Part shown: positions 1 through 11,169 of the stretch, in pieces
Numbering within the stretch: the first letter of the stretch is position 1
Layout: each line of letters opens with the position of its first letter
NCBI GenBank assembly: GCA_026770025.1
Contig: JAMXDE010000006.1
Location: forward strand, 868,001 to 932,000
DNA: 64,000 nt
Direction: 5' to 3'
Source: Craspedostauros australis
Taxonomy: Eukaryota > Bacillariophyta > Bacillariophyceae > Mastogloiales > Achnanthaceae
Translations under genes and position numbers: made by a program
The notes under the pieces: model-generated
Database searches by the model: none
Told to the model about the DNA's origin: nothing
The model's input: the letters and a program-made list of their open reading frames with translations, nothing else

Positions 1-1
1 T

Positions 2-1000
2 GTAGGACCAATCAAGTATCACCTCGGCGCAGACTTCGACCGTGACAAAGACGGAACCCTGACTATGAGCCCGCAATCTTACATCAAACGGATGCTGGCG
101 AATTACGAACAGGTGCATGGGGAGCTTCCACGGACCTACACCAGTCCCATGGAACACAACGACGCCCCCGAGCTAGACACATCACGTGAACTAAACCCTG
201 TAGAGACCAGACAGTTTCAATCACTCATCGGTGCCCTTCAATGGTGCATCACATTGGGACGGTTTGATATTGCTGCAGCTGTGATGACTTTGTCTAGATT
301 CAGAGCTCAACCCAGGATTGGTCACATGGACCGCGCTAAACGTGTGTATGGATACCTCCGAAAGCGTTCTGACGCCGCCATCAGGTTCAGAACAGGGATT
401 CCAGATCACGAGCGCTTCTTCAAGGTTCCTGACCATGAATGGATGTACTCTGTGTATGGTGATGCCGAAGAGGAGACCGCGGACGACGATCCAACACCCA
501 AGGGCAAGGCAGTTCGTATGACAACGTTTGTAGATGCCAATCTCATGCACTGCAAAGTGACAGGCAAATCTGCAACTGGTGTTCTCCATCTGCTCAACCA
601 GACACCCATCGAATGGTTCAGCAAGCGCCAGACCACCGTCGAGACTGCAACATACGGATCGGAATTCGTCGCGGCAAGACAGGCAACAGAGCAAGTGATT
701 GCGATGCGCCTTACTCTTCGTGCAATGGGGATTCCACTGGACGGACCCGCCTGGATGTTCGGAGACAACCAGAGTGTGATCACTTCCTCCACCATTCCCA
801 ACAGTGTGTTGTCCAAACGACACAACGCATTGGCGTACCACCGCGTGCGTGCCGCAGTAGCTGCGAAGATCCTGCATTTCTGCAAGATAGACGGAACGGA
901 AAACGTAGCCGACATCATGACCAAGTTCCTTCCATGGGCGAAGTACTGGCCGTTAGTGAGGCCGCTTCTGTTCTGGAAAGGAGAGACTCTGGGTGGATGA
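2..1000 (+). mobile_element. Ty1/copia retrotransposon 3' part: RT end and RNase H (partial)
   Basis: The frame is open from base 2, so the coding part continues beyond the left edge; only about the last 330 residues of the polyprotein are seen. They cover the end of the reverse transcriptase and the RNase H domain. RNase H acidic residues are visible in TTFVDANLMHCK, ATYGSEFVAAR and FGDNQSV, followed by the copia-type tail SKRHNALAYHRVR. The product would degrade the RNA strand during cDNA synthesis in virus-like particles. It is clearly related (I estimate about 70% identity by eye) to the C-terminus of the next element at 1,786-7,074, so the two belong to one family but are not recent duplicates. 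The frame has no internal stop in the part seen. A purine-rich tract follows the stop codon. Confidence 0.93.
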
Positions 1001-1731
1001 ACAAGACTCCCGACTATAGGGGAGTATCAACATCTAGATCGAAATTAGGTACCCATCTCCCATGACTGAAACGTGATTCACTATTTTTTGATTCGACTCG
1101 ATTTGAGAGTATAGTCGAGTGAGTCTTGATACACGATTGATATTTGGTCACTACTGTCATCGAACATGACGTAGGCACTGACATCATCGTATGACGTCAG
1201 AGGATCGGTCATTGTGATCCTCGGAATCGAGATTATATTTTAGTCATGGTATGCTGACCTGTCTAGCCTAGCCGAGTGCATCATCGAGCACGTGGCAACA
1301 ACATTTAGAGTAGAGATCGTCGTCGTCAGAGGTGATGCATGCATCTCGTCGACGTAGACGGATCAATACATATATGATCAAACAGAGATCAAGATTAGGC
1401 AAGACCAGGAGAGATGAGGAAAGACCCAAAGGCAAGAATAACACGGAATATTGTGTAAATCAACATGCCATCTTGGGCAATGTTTTAGGAAAGACTGCGA
1501 GAGAAACCACGAGGTAATCAAGCAGCACGTTAGCAACCGTGCATTAGGCACCATCATTAGAAATAGGAGATCATCATCTCATAATCCAAACTCAATCATC
1601 AATTGACACACCAATAACTTAGCAACCAAATACACCAAACATCTCCAACTTCACCTATTGGATTGATCACCCAGGCGGCGTCGTAAGTGCAGTGTTTGGT
1701 GCTCCCCTCTTGTCCTGTGTGTAATTGCTGA
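1001..1731. other. Inter-element region: probable 3' LTR of element 1 and leader of element 2
   Basis: This AT-richer, non-coding stretch separates the two copia elements. It should hold the 3' LTR of the first element and the 5' LTR plus leader of the second. I looked for the sequence that follows the second element's polypurine tract (TATTAGCACAACGC) and did not find it here, so LTR boundaries cannot be set. Near its right end, 1,683-1,738 has intron-like ends (GTAAGT ... TTATCAG), just before the polyprotein frame opens. No convincing tRNA-Met primer binding site was seen. Confidence 0.5.
1018..1024 (+). promoter_or_regulatory. Polypurine tract of first copia element
   Basis: AGGGGAG lies 18 bases after the stop codon, where copia elements prime plus-strand DNA synthesis. 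The same GGGGAGTAT string follows the second element's ORF (7,094 on), which supports the role. The 3' LTR would then begin near 1,025 with TATCAACA, an inference because no partner LTR is in the window. Confidence 0.55.
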
Positions 1732-1785
1732 TTATCAGGTATCTCCGACGACTCCGACCATCGCCGCGTTATCATCGACGCAGCG

Positions 1786-4700
1786 GTGGAGAACGTTGAC
1801 GACCTCACCTTCCTCACCAAGGAAGACCTCGACGGTCTTCATCGCGACTTCACTCCCACCTCGGGAGACCCATACTCATGCCGATTGACTGCGCTGCACA
1901 TTCGCAAGATCCTCGCACTCCCAATGTGGTATGACGCACAAGCTGGCGACGGCGACTCCGTCTGGCTTGACCTGAATGCTGCGAGGCTCCAGACCTTCAT
2001 GAGAACCGAACTCAAGAAGCGCATGGATGCCTCCATGCCGACACCCGAACCCACCATGTCGTCCATGGTGACACCACCACCACCACCTGAACCTGTCTCT
2101 GATGGAGCCGCTGCCTTCGACAAGGGCATCAAGCGGAACCTCAGCGACTATCCGATCCTGAAGAGCGACGACCAGTTCATGGTCTTCGACCGACGTCTAC
2201 GAGCCACCGCTGCAGCGCACGGTGTGAAGAACGTCGTAGACCCCGAGTACCTCCCGACCCAAGATGAGTCTGAGCTGTTCGACAAACAGCGCACCTTCCT
2301 CTTCTACGTCTTGACCCACTGTCTCAGGACCACGAAGAGCCGCAACTGTCTCCAGGCATACGCCGATGACGAGAACGGTCATGGGGTGTATACCATGCTC
2401 CGTGAAGAGTATGCAACCGGAGTAGCTGCGGCCAACAAGGCCCAGCTGATCCAAGAGGAGATCCGAAACCTCAAGCTGAATCACTCCTGGAACGGCAGCC
2501 GCGAAGCCTTCGTGAACAGTTGGCTCAGCAAGATCAACGACCTCGAAGAGATTCAGGATGCACCTGTCTCTGAGGACTGGAAGCTCCAGTGGCTCAAGGA
2601 GGCCATCACCCCTGATGCTGACCTCTTCCGTTCCCTCGACGACGCCGATGCTCTCCAGAGCAACTTGGCGTTGGCAACAGGAAAGACCAACTTCAGGTTG
2701 GACTTCGATGCCTTCCTTGGTGTTGTGCGCAGATCCGCACAGCGCAATGACCTGCGCGTCCCACGCAACAAGGCCAAGCGCAGAGTCAATAACACAAACA
2801 AGGAAGCAAGTAACAACGAGAAGAAGACCAACCAATCCAAGAACAAGAACACGAACAAGCGAATCCCAGACAACGAATGGAAGCAAATGACATGGGATCA
2901 AAAGAAGGCCCACATGCAGTCCAAGGGTACTTGGGACCCCAAGTACACCAGGGATGCATCGAACAGACAGGCCAACAAGACATCCACCGCTGGCAATGGG
3001 GGAGATGGACAAGCCAAGCCCACCTCAACCTCCGGCAGCGCCGGTTCTGACGAACTCCCCGGCGATGCCATCAAGCGCATGCTGGCCAATGCCACGACCA
3101 ACACCAACACTTCTGACGAAGTGATCATCCAGGGCAAGGTCTACCGTGCTGTTCAGGCCACAGTCCTGCAATACAGCTTCAACAAGACCGATGTTGCGAA
3201 GTCCGGTTCCCTGATCGACAGCGGAGCGAATGGAGGATTGGCAGGCGATGATGTGACTATCATCAGCCGTACCAACCATACCGCCGACATCAGCGGAATT
3301 GGAGACACCGCAATCGTCAACCTGGACATCGGAACAGTCGCTGGACTCGTCATGTCCACCGAGGGACCTATCATCGCGAAGTTCCACCAATACTCCCTCT
3401 ATGGCAAGGGCAAGACGATTCACTCGACGAATCAGCTCGGTGCCTTCGGTCTCGATGTCAACGAGCGTCCTCGCGAACTCCCTGGAGGGAGACAGACAAT
3501 CATCGTGCCTGATGGGCATGTGATCCCTCTTTCCATCCGACAGGGCCTGTCCTACATGGACATGAGGCCTCCCACACGCAAGGAGATTGACACGTACCCT
3601 CACGTGGATTTCACTGCCGACGAAGAGTGGGACCCATCCACTCTCGACCACGAGTTCACTTTGCCGAACGAGATCTCTGATGGTGTCCCAGACGACGGCG
3701 TCCACTCACCGGACTCCATCGAAGTGTTCACCAGTGAGACCGGTGCCCCAAACCAGGGTGCTATCACTCGTGCGAAGCCGACGATCGACTACGAGGCCCT
3801 CCGTCCGTACTTTGGATGGATCCCGGCCAGAAGAGTCCAAGACACTCTCAAGTGCACGTCCCAATGGTACCGCACCTCCGAGCGGTTCACCATGCGAAAG
3901 CACTTCAAGACCCGGTTCCCTGCCGCGGACGTGGACAGGCTCCACGAGACTGTTGCCATGGACACGTTGTTCTCTGACACACCTGCACATGACGATGGTG
4001 TGCCAGGACATGGTGGCAGCACGATGATGCAAGTGTACGTGGCCGTGGATTCTCGCTTCACCGCAGGATTCCCCATGACATCGGAGAAGCAAGTCGCTTC
4101 CACTCTCCAAGACTTCATCCGGCGTCATGGAGCTCCTGACCTCCTGATGTCCGATAACGCGAAATCCGAGATCGGATTCAAGGTGCAAGACATCCTCCGA
4201 CAGTACTCCATCGCTGATCATCAGAGCGAGCCGGAGCACCAGCACCAGAACGCCGCAGAGAGGCGTATCCAAGACATCAAGCGCATGACGAACGGCATCA
4301 TGGACAGGACGGGCACACCTGCTCGCTTCTGGCTCATATGCACCATGTATGTCATTGTGCTCTTCAACCACTTGGCTCAGCGCACGGCAGGAAACGTCAC
4401 GCCAATGCAGGCAGCCTATGGACACCGTCCCGATGTGAGCAAGTTCCTTGCCTACCGTTGGTGGCAACCGGTGTACTACCGTGTGGAGAAACCTGGCTTT
4501 CCCAGCCAGTCCAAAGAACGAAAAGGAAGGTGGGCCGGACCCTGCCTCCACAAGGGTGACGAACTGACCTTCTGGGTGTTGGACGATGACACCCGACAGC
4601 TCCTCCCTCGATCCTCGATCCGTGCAGCCGACGAGCACGGCTCCCGCAACCTGCGTGTCGACTTTCCCCTGGCCGACGTTGGGGAGGAAGACGGCTCGGA

Positions 4701-7074
4701 AACGAACCCACCCGATGATGGGGAGCTTGAAGACGACGTCCCAGTGCCTGATGGAATGCAACCAGTTGTCCATTCCCTCGGAGACGCCGTTCTTTTCGCT
4801 TCTGCGGAGTCCGATCCTGGAACGGCGGACATGGCAAGAGTCTCCATCCCTCGGTTCACACCAGAGGATCTCATCGGCAAGACCTTCCTGTACGACCGTG
4901 ACGGACAGAGAGTCAAGGCCGAAGTCATCCAACGCGTCAACGATGCAGATGCAGCGAACCACCAGCGAATCAAGATGTTGCTCGCCTTCGACGATGGAGC
5001 CACCAACGAACTCATCTCCTACGTCCAGCTGTCCGACATCATCGAACAGCAGCTCGAACGCAACGAAGACGACGAAGACGGAGTATGGGGATTCCAAGGC
5101 ATCATTGGACACGAAGGACCTCTCGCTCCGAACGCCAAGACCTACAAGGGGCCCCGATACAATGTCATTGTACAATGGGATGACGGATCAACAACATCCG
5201 AACCACTCTCCACCATGGTGCAAGATGACCCTGTATCATGTGCGGCATACGGTCGCAAGAACGGATTGCTCGATCAGCCTGGATGGAAAAGGCTGAAGAA
5301 GCTCTCTGACCGACAGGCTCGAATGGAGCGCAAGACCTCCATCAACAAGGCCAAGAAGCACACCAACGCACCCATCTACCAGTTCGGTGTTCAGGTACCA
5401 CGCAATCACCAAGAAGCCGTATGCCTCGACAAACGCAACGGCAACACGCTCTGGGCAGATGCTGAACGTACTGAGATGGAACAGCTCTTCGGATATGAGA
5501 CATTCCGATCGCTCGGTAAGACCAAGACCGTTCCAGACGGATACCAACAGATCCGGCTGCAATGGGTCTACGCGGTCAAGCACGACCTCCGACACCGAGC
5601 ACGATGTGTGGCAGGTGGCCACCTGACGGATCCATGCAAAGACTCCTCCTACGCCGGAGTTGTCAGCTTGCAGTCACTCCGAATCGCCCTACTCGCTGGC
5701 GAACTGAACGGACTCAAGACCATGGTCGGCGACATTGGAAACGCCTACCTGGAGGCATACACGAAGGAGAAGATCTGCTTCGTAGCCGGCGACGAGTTCG
5801 GGGAGCACGCAGGCCACATGCTCACGATTGTCAAGGCGCTCTACGGCCTCCGGACATCCGGAGCTCGCTTTCACGAAGCGCTGGCAGATACCCTCCGAGA
5901 CATGGGCTTCCAGCAGTGCAGGTCTGACCCCGATGTATGGATGCGTGATGCAGGTCCGCACTGGGAATACGTATGTGTGTACGTAGACGATCTCATGGCG
6001 GTCATGTCTGACCCACGTTCCTTCTTCGACACTCTCACCTCGCAGTATGGCTACAAGCTCAAGGGTGTCGGCCCCATCTCCTACCATCTAGGAGCAGACT
6101 TTGGGAGAGACAGCGACGGCACAATGAAAATCAGCGCGCGTTCTTACATCAAACGCATGCTCACGAACTACGAACAGATGTTCGACGGACCACCCAACAA
6201 GACCAGCTGCCCCATGGACAAGGACGACAGTCCTGAGCTCGATACGACACCCGAGCTCGGGGAGATCGATCGAACCAAGTACATGTCGTTGATCGGAGCA
6301 CTCCAATGGTGTGTGTCTCTGGGAAGGATCGACATACATGTGGCGGTCATGACTCTCTCCCGTTTCCGTGCATCACCAAGAGCAGGACACATGGACAGAG
6401 TGAAACGCATCTACGGGTACCTTCGAAAATACCCAGACGCTTCCATCCGCTTCCGAACCGGAATCCCCAACCATGAAGACCACTATGACATCCCGCAGCA
6501 CAAATGGATGTACTCTGTGTACGGACCCAACCGAGAGGAGCTGCCAGCGGATGCACCAACAGCCAAAGGCAAACCAGTACGTACCACGACTTTCGTTGAT
6601 GCGAATCTCATGCACTGCAAGGTGACTGGGAAATCAGCAACCGGTATCGTGCATCTCATCAACCAAACACCCATTGAATGGTTCTCGAAGCGACAGTCCA
6701 CCGTGGAGACGGCCACCTACGGATCAGAATTCGTGGCAGCACGGTTGGCAACAGAACAGATCCTATCCATCCGCTTGATGCTGTGCGAAATGGGAATACC
6801 AGTGGACAGCCCAAGCTGGCTCTTTGGTGACAACCAGAGCGTAGTCACATCATCCACCATCCCAACCAGTGTACTATCCAAGAGACACAACGCACTGGCC
6901 TACCACCGAGTCCGATCGGCCATCGCTGCTGGAATGATGTACTTCATCAAGATCAAGGGAAACCAGAACATCGCCGACATCCTCACGAAATTCCTTCCAC
7001 GATCGGTTTTCTGGGACCTCATCCAACCACTGTTGTTCTGGAAGGGCAACACCGATCCCAACCACATCAAGTGA
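1786..7074 (+). mobile_element. Ty1/copia retrotransposon Gag-Pol polyprotein, intact frame
   Basis: A single frame of about 1,760 residues holds every copia domain in order. A Gag-like region occupies about residues 1-440 and has no CCHC zinc knuckle. The protease Asp is in LIDSGANGG (about 478). The integrase D-D-E triad is at about 726, 790 and 825 (VAMDTLF, LLMSDNAKS, NAAERRIQ), with spacing of 63 and 34 residues. A chromo-like acidic linker around VIVQWDDGS...EPLSTM follows. The reverse transcriptase has YVDD at about 1,399-1,402, and RNase H acidic residues lie near 1,605, 1,648 and 1,682. Residue numbers count from a GTG at 1,786. The frame is open from 1,732, but its first ATG is only at 1,924, after sequence that looks coding. 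A spliced leader or non-ATG start is therefore possible. The intact frame implies recent activity. Confidence 0.95.
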
Positions 7075-7547
7075 CTGTGAAAAGATGCGTTTCGGGGAGT
7101 ATTAGCACAACGCTTTATTCACCTGATTCGTTTTCTGATTAGTCTGTCCTGGTATGTGCTGAAACGATGCTTTCCTCAGACACATGATTTTCGGCATAAG
7201 AGGGACACACTAGGGAGAACATCAGAGATTCGGTCTGGCCATCGCCCGGCAAACATGTGATGCCCAATTCGACCTGATATACTTCCCAACTAAACCTGAA
7301 ATGACAACACACTCGACGACCTCAAGCATCATCAAGGGAATGTGGAATCGACAGAGCCATGGAACGGTGATGAGTGACGTCGACACAGAAGACATCATCG
7401 CCACATCATGGGTCATCTCCACATCAGAACAAGATCGGATTCGAGGTGCAATGACTGAGAGCTGACCTTGAAGACAACAACATGAGATACAACTCAATGA
7501 AGATAACATAAGAACTAGAAGTCACTCAACCCAAACAGTGTCTTCAC
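7075..7547. other. Probable 3' LTR and flank of second copia element
   Basis: This non-coding sequence lies between the copia stop codon and the end of the minus-strand Cys/Pro-rich gene. It should contain the 3' LTR starting near 7,100. I could not find a matching copy upstream of the element, so the right boundary is unknown. The splice-donor-like ACTTAC (minus-strand GTAAGT) at 7,546-7,551 marks the edge of the neighbouring host gene. Confidence 0.45.
7094..7099 (+). promoter_or_regulatory. Polypurine tract of second copia element
   Basis: GGGGAG lies 19 bases after the polyprotein stop, matching the tract behind the first element. The 3' LTR probably starts at 7,100 with TATTAGCA. Confidence 0.55.
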
Positions 7548-9860
7548 TTACCAGCTTGTCACCCTCGTCCTGAAAGACTTGATCTCTCTTGAAGGACTCG
7601 TGTGATTTCGCTGTGTACGATAACGAGATAACACACCAGTTGCACATGTCACCATTTCAGTGTGCTCAAAGATTGTTGAAGTGACATCTCCTGGAACTGA
7701 AAGGCAGGCAGCCTTCAGTGTGGGTAAACCTGTTGGCATGGCTGACGGTGCGTCAGACGGTTGGTGAGATGGTAGATTGGACGGCATATCTGACGGCGAT
7801 GAGCTTGGGATGCTTGAAGGCATGTCTGACGGCATGTGAGATGGAAGATCAGACGGTTGATGAGATGGTAGATTGGACGGCATGTCTGACGGCGATGAGC
7901 TTGGGATGCTTGAAGGCATCTCTGATGGCATGTGAGATGGAAGATCAGACGGTTGATGAGATGGTAGATTGGACGGCATGTCTGACGGCGATGAGCTTGG
8001 GATGCTTGAAGGCATCTCTGACGGCAACTCTGACGGCATGTGAGATGGAAAATCAGACGGAAGATCAGACGGTTGATGGGATGGTAGACTGGACGGCATC
8101 TGAGACGGAAGATCAGACGGCATGTCTGAAGGCGATGAGGTAGGAGCCGATGTTGGAGCGCTGGTCGGTGCTGATGTGGGAGCTGATGTCGGGGCGCTGG
8201 TCGGTACCGAAGTTGGCGATGCAGATGGCAACTTGGTTGGATTGCTGGTTGGTCGTCTTGTGATGGTGGGAAGAGGAGTGGGGAAGAACGTCGGGCAATC
8301 TGTGGGCAAGGCGTCCTTACCCACACAGTACTCATCCACCTTGTCTCCTGTTGGATTGTTGTTGCTGTCGTTGCCTCCCTTTGGACAGGCCCCATCGACA
8401 TCGCTGATGATGTAGAATTCGTCGGAGTTGCACTCCGTCTTTGTCATACATCCCCTGCAGCTATCAACACTGCCACATCCACCAGGAGGGATGACGAGGT
8501 CGGTTCTCATCATGTCACTGAAGCCCATCTTCTCGCATGACCCATCGGCGGCACACCCACCATCACCAATGGTCAGGCTGCCTGCATACTTGCCAGCAGT
8601 GCCATGATCCACAGTTGAGTGGGCATCCTTGCAGGCGCTGCTGCCAACGCATGCATTCGGGCCAATGTTGATATGGCTGCGGAAGCGATATGACGGTGCT
8701 GATTGCTCCACACGACGGCCAGCGGAGTTGCATGCGTCTGATCCAACGCATGCGCCGGTCTGGATGGTGACATCACCATGAGAACGACGTCCCACTCCCT
8801 CGCAAGATTGAGGGGTGGTGCATGCCATCTCACCGACGAAGGTGACTCCTGTGATGGACGGGTTGATCTCATTCTCATTCATTAACTCACATGCACTTGT
8901 GCCAATGCAGGAGGAATCGAGGATGAGGGGATTGGGGCCCATATCCTTGCATGCGCTGTCACCAGTGCACGCCGTGATAGCGACGGTCATGAATGGAGGA
9001 GAGTTGGAGGCGGAACCGGTGACTGAGGTGCATCCTGAGGGTCCTTGGCAGCATGGGGTGGGGACGGGAGGCGATTGCATCGCAGCGATGGCTGCGCATG
9101 CTGCCTTCATTGCGTCTGGTCGTTCGGTGACGAGGATCGCGTTAGTGGCAGCGATCAGGGACAATTGGCCCGAGAGCACGCCATTCGACGCGTACTTATT
9201 GAATAGCTTGCGTGCCGCTCCTTCGCCAAGGTCTCCTGCACATGCGAAGAAGTTCTGCAGTTGCTTGGATTCCTTGACGGCAGCTACAGCCTCATGGCAT
9301 GACGACTTGCCAGCATTGCAGATGATGGTCTTAGTGCGGGCTTCTTGCGGTGTGAGGATGGCGGTACCATCTGGCTGGCAAATGACTTCGATGGAGGAAT
9401 CAACGGAAGCTGGATTGGCTGTCGGCTGCGAAGTTGGCGATGGTGTTGGTTCTCCTGCTACTGTGTCTATGGGCGAGAGGGTCGGGGAGTGTGTGGGGCT
9501 GGCGGTTGGTTGGGTCGTCGCCGTCTCGCTGGGGGTCGAGCTGGATGCGATGGATGGCGCCGCCGTTGGAAGGTCTGTGACCAATGAGGCAGGCGGTTCA
9601 GTGGGCAACGGGGTCGGTACAGAGCTCTCCAGATCAGTCAGATCAGTCGGATAAGCTGTTGGTGGCACGCGGTTGTTTTTGTTCTGTTTCACTCCCTTTG
9701 GGTTGCCGACGATGGTCTTGAGGGTGTGAGTTCTCCTCATCATTGTATGCCATTCTTCCTTCTGGTTTACGAGATTGTTGGTGCCCCGCAGCTTGGCGTA
9801 GGTCGTTGCCATGTTGGCGACGATGAGCATAACCGTGATAGTTGCCTTTGTGATGATCAT
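7548..9860 (-). CDS. Secreted Cys-repeat / Pro-Ser-rich (mucin-like) diatom protein
   Basis: A 770-residue protein with an N-terminal hydrophobic signal (MIITKATITVMLIVANMATTYA), so it is likely secreted or cell-wall associated. A Thr/Pro-rich spacer (about 65-155) follows. The middle part (about 155-500) is Cys-rich with a recurring unit of the form C-x-G-x-x-A/S-C, for example CTGDSAC, CIGTSAC, CVGSDAC and CVGSSAC. The C-terminal third is TSAPTSAP then SxxP repeats (PSDMPSDLPS), typical of diatom surface proteins and likely glycosylated. The function is unknown and I recognise no enzyme domain. The last 50 or so residues are unlike the repeats. The stop codon TAA lies within CTG|GTAAGT, so the real gene may splice to a further exon beyond the retrotransposons. 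Uncertain: the 3' end. Confidence 0.8.
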   Translation of the reverse strand: MIITKATITVMLIVANMATTYAKLRGTNNLVNQKEEWHTMMRRTHTLKTIVGNPKGVKQNKNNRVPPTAYPTDLTDLESSVPTPLPTEPPASLVTDLPTAAPSIASSSTPSETATTQPTASPTHSPTLSPIDTVAGEPTPSPTSQPTANPASVDSSIEVICQPDGTAILTPQEARTKTIICNAGKSSCHEAVAAVKESKQLQNFFACAGDLGEGAARKLFNKYASNGVLSGQLSLIAATNAILVTERPDAMKAACAAIAAMQSPPVPTPCCQGPSGCTSVTGSASNSPPFMTVAITACTGDSACKDMGPNPLILDSSCIGTSACELMNENEINPSITGVTFVGEMACTTPQSCEGVGRRSHGDVTIQTGACVGSDACNSAGRRVEQSAPSYRFRSHINIGPNACVGSSACKDAHSTVDHGTAGKYAGSLTIGDGGCAADGSCEKMGFSDMMRTDLVIPPGGCGSVDSCRGCMTKTECNSDEFYIISDVDGACPKGGNDSNNNPTGDKVDEYCVGKDALPTDCPTFFPTPLPTITRRPTSNPTKLPSASPTSVPTSAPTSAPTSAPTSAPTSAPTSSPSDMPSDLPSQMPSSLPSHQPSDLPSDFPSHMPSELPSEMPSSIPSSSPSDMPSNLPSHQPSDLPSHMPSEMPSSIPSSSPSDMPSNLPSHQPSDLPSHMPSDMPSSIPSSSPSDMPSNLPSHQPSDAPSAMPTGLPTLKAACLSVPGDVTSTIFEHTEMVTCATGVLSRYRTQRNHTSPSREIKSFRTRVTSW
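7755..8130 (-). repeat. Coding minisatellite, 96-base unit (SxxP repeats)
   Basis: On the plus strand the string TTG(G/A)TGAGATGGTAGA recurs at 7,761, 7,857 and 7,953, an exact 96-base period, then again in a variant form at 8,073 after 120 bases. Each unit encodes 32 residues made of eight-residue SxxPSxxP blocks. The near-identity of units suggests recent slippage or unequal exchange. Confidence 0.9.
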
Positions 9861-11169
9861 CTTTGGTAATGATGCTTCTGCTGTTATGGTCAGGATAGCT
9901 TGAATTTCAGATGGGCAGTCTGCTTTCGCGGTGGTTGCGAATGATGGTCAGCTTGTAAGACTGTAGTATTTGTAATGATTGTTGGCTGCTGGCTGTTGGT
10001 TGGCGATAATTCTGAAATCTGTTGGTCGGCTGTTGTTATGACAGACAGCGTTGCTATTCAAAGCAACAGATGAAGAGATGTCGAATCGAATCGATGAAGT
10101 TTCATGGGATGTCTGTGAAGAGTCCTGTGGTATTGCCGTTGTTGTTGCGAGACGGCAAATGGCTGAACACTTCTGATCACTCAAGTGAAGTACGAGTATG
10201 GCAAGGAGACACGTGATGGTCTGTCAGAGAGTGGAGAGTGTCGCGCAGTGGTTGGTTGGTGTTTGCCGCGAGGAGTTATCTGTGCGCTTTTCGCCTTGAT
10301 TTGGCAAAGGAAAGTCGCTCGAGGTTATCGTTGTGATGCTTGGCTGCAAGGCTTGGCTGCGATGCTCCACAACAACACGCGCAAAGAGAGAAAACTCAGC
10401 ACAACCGACACACTCCGTCCACAACGAAGGAAAGACCATTCACAGTGTGTTTGCCCATCGTCGAAAGTGGATGCGAAACGTTGAATCAGCGGAAATAGAC
10501 ACAACTCAGACATCCTGTTTGCTATGACTGGCTGGTGTACATAGAAAGACGACTTCCCGTTGACAACTGTTCGGGCCTCCCCAATTAACAAGTCGAAGCG
10601 CACCCAAGACAGAATTGTATCAACCAAGACATGATTTGTCCGTCGGAGAAATTGAGGCTCTGGGCACCATTTCATCACGGAAACAGCCAAGCCCACACGA
10701 GAGTTCCTCTGTGGCCAGCATCCAAGACTTTGGCCAGTCGGTGCCAGTTGCAACCTCTTTTCGTTGCATTCGCGCATCGCAAAAAGGACACTCTGCAGTC
10801 ATGCTGAGTTGATGCGATTGTGTTCGTCCAAGTCCTCTGATCTCTGCAGAAAGTACGTTCGTCTTGTTGAGGTGACACTGACAATCAGGACAAGATCGCC
10901 ACCACGCCATTCCTGACACCATCAGCAACAACGGAACAAAGATGGATCCATTTGCGATCCTTTTGCCATCCAACTACCATCTCTCATTGTGCAGAAGTGA
11001 AACCACAGCACACACTACCTATTACACCACCCAACAAGACAACATCGATCACCTGCCCACCGCACTCGTGTCCCGTGCATATCATACAATCCCAATACTG
11101 CCACGCTTGCACTGCACTCCAATAGAAGTCCTCTGTCGACGCAACAATTCCACCATCGCAGAACACTCA
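9861..11169. promoter_or_regulatory. Divergent intergenic region, 1.3 kb
   Basis: This lies between the start codons of the Cys/Pro-rich gene (minus) and the lumenal pentapeptide gene (plus), so it should hold both promoters. I see no supported gene: the open frames here have no recognisable domain. GTACGAGTATG is present at 10,190, a string also found at 13,414 and 17,129. An in-frame upstream extension of the pentapeptide ORF back to 10,942 exists, but its sequence is not protein-like. Confidence 0.4.

Noticed and set aside
1332-1517. 61-codon Arg-rich ORF between the copia elements
   Set aside because: Short, compositionally biased, inside the presumed LTR/leader region.
7755-8130. Regular repeats that could suggest a CRISPR array
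   Set aside because: The repeats are contiguous, 96 bases long, have no unique spacers, and lie in frame inside a eukaryotic coding exon.
7718-8415. Long plus-strand open frames opposite the Pro/Ser repeats
   Set aside because: They are antisense shadows of the 96-base repeat; composition (MSLGCLKA repeats) comes from the complementary strand and has no signal or domain.
10942-11169. Upstream in-frame extension of the pentapeptide gene
   Set aside because: It would place 76 non-conserved residues before a clean signal peptide at 11,170.
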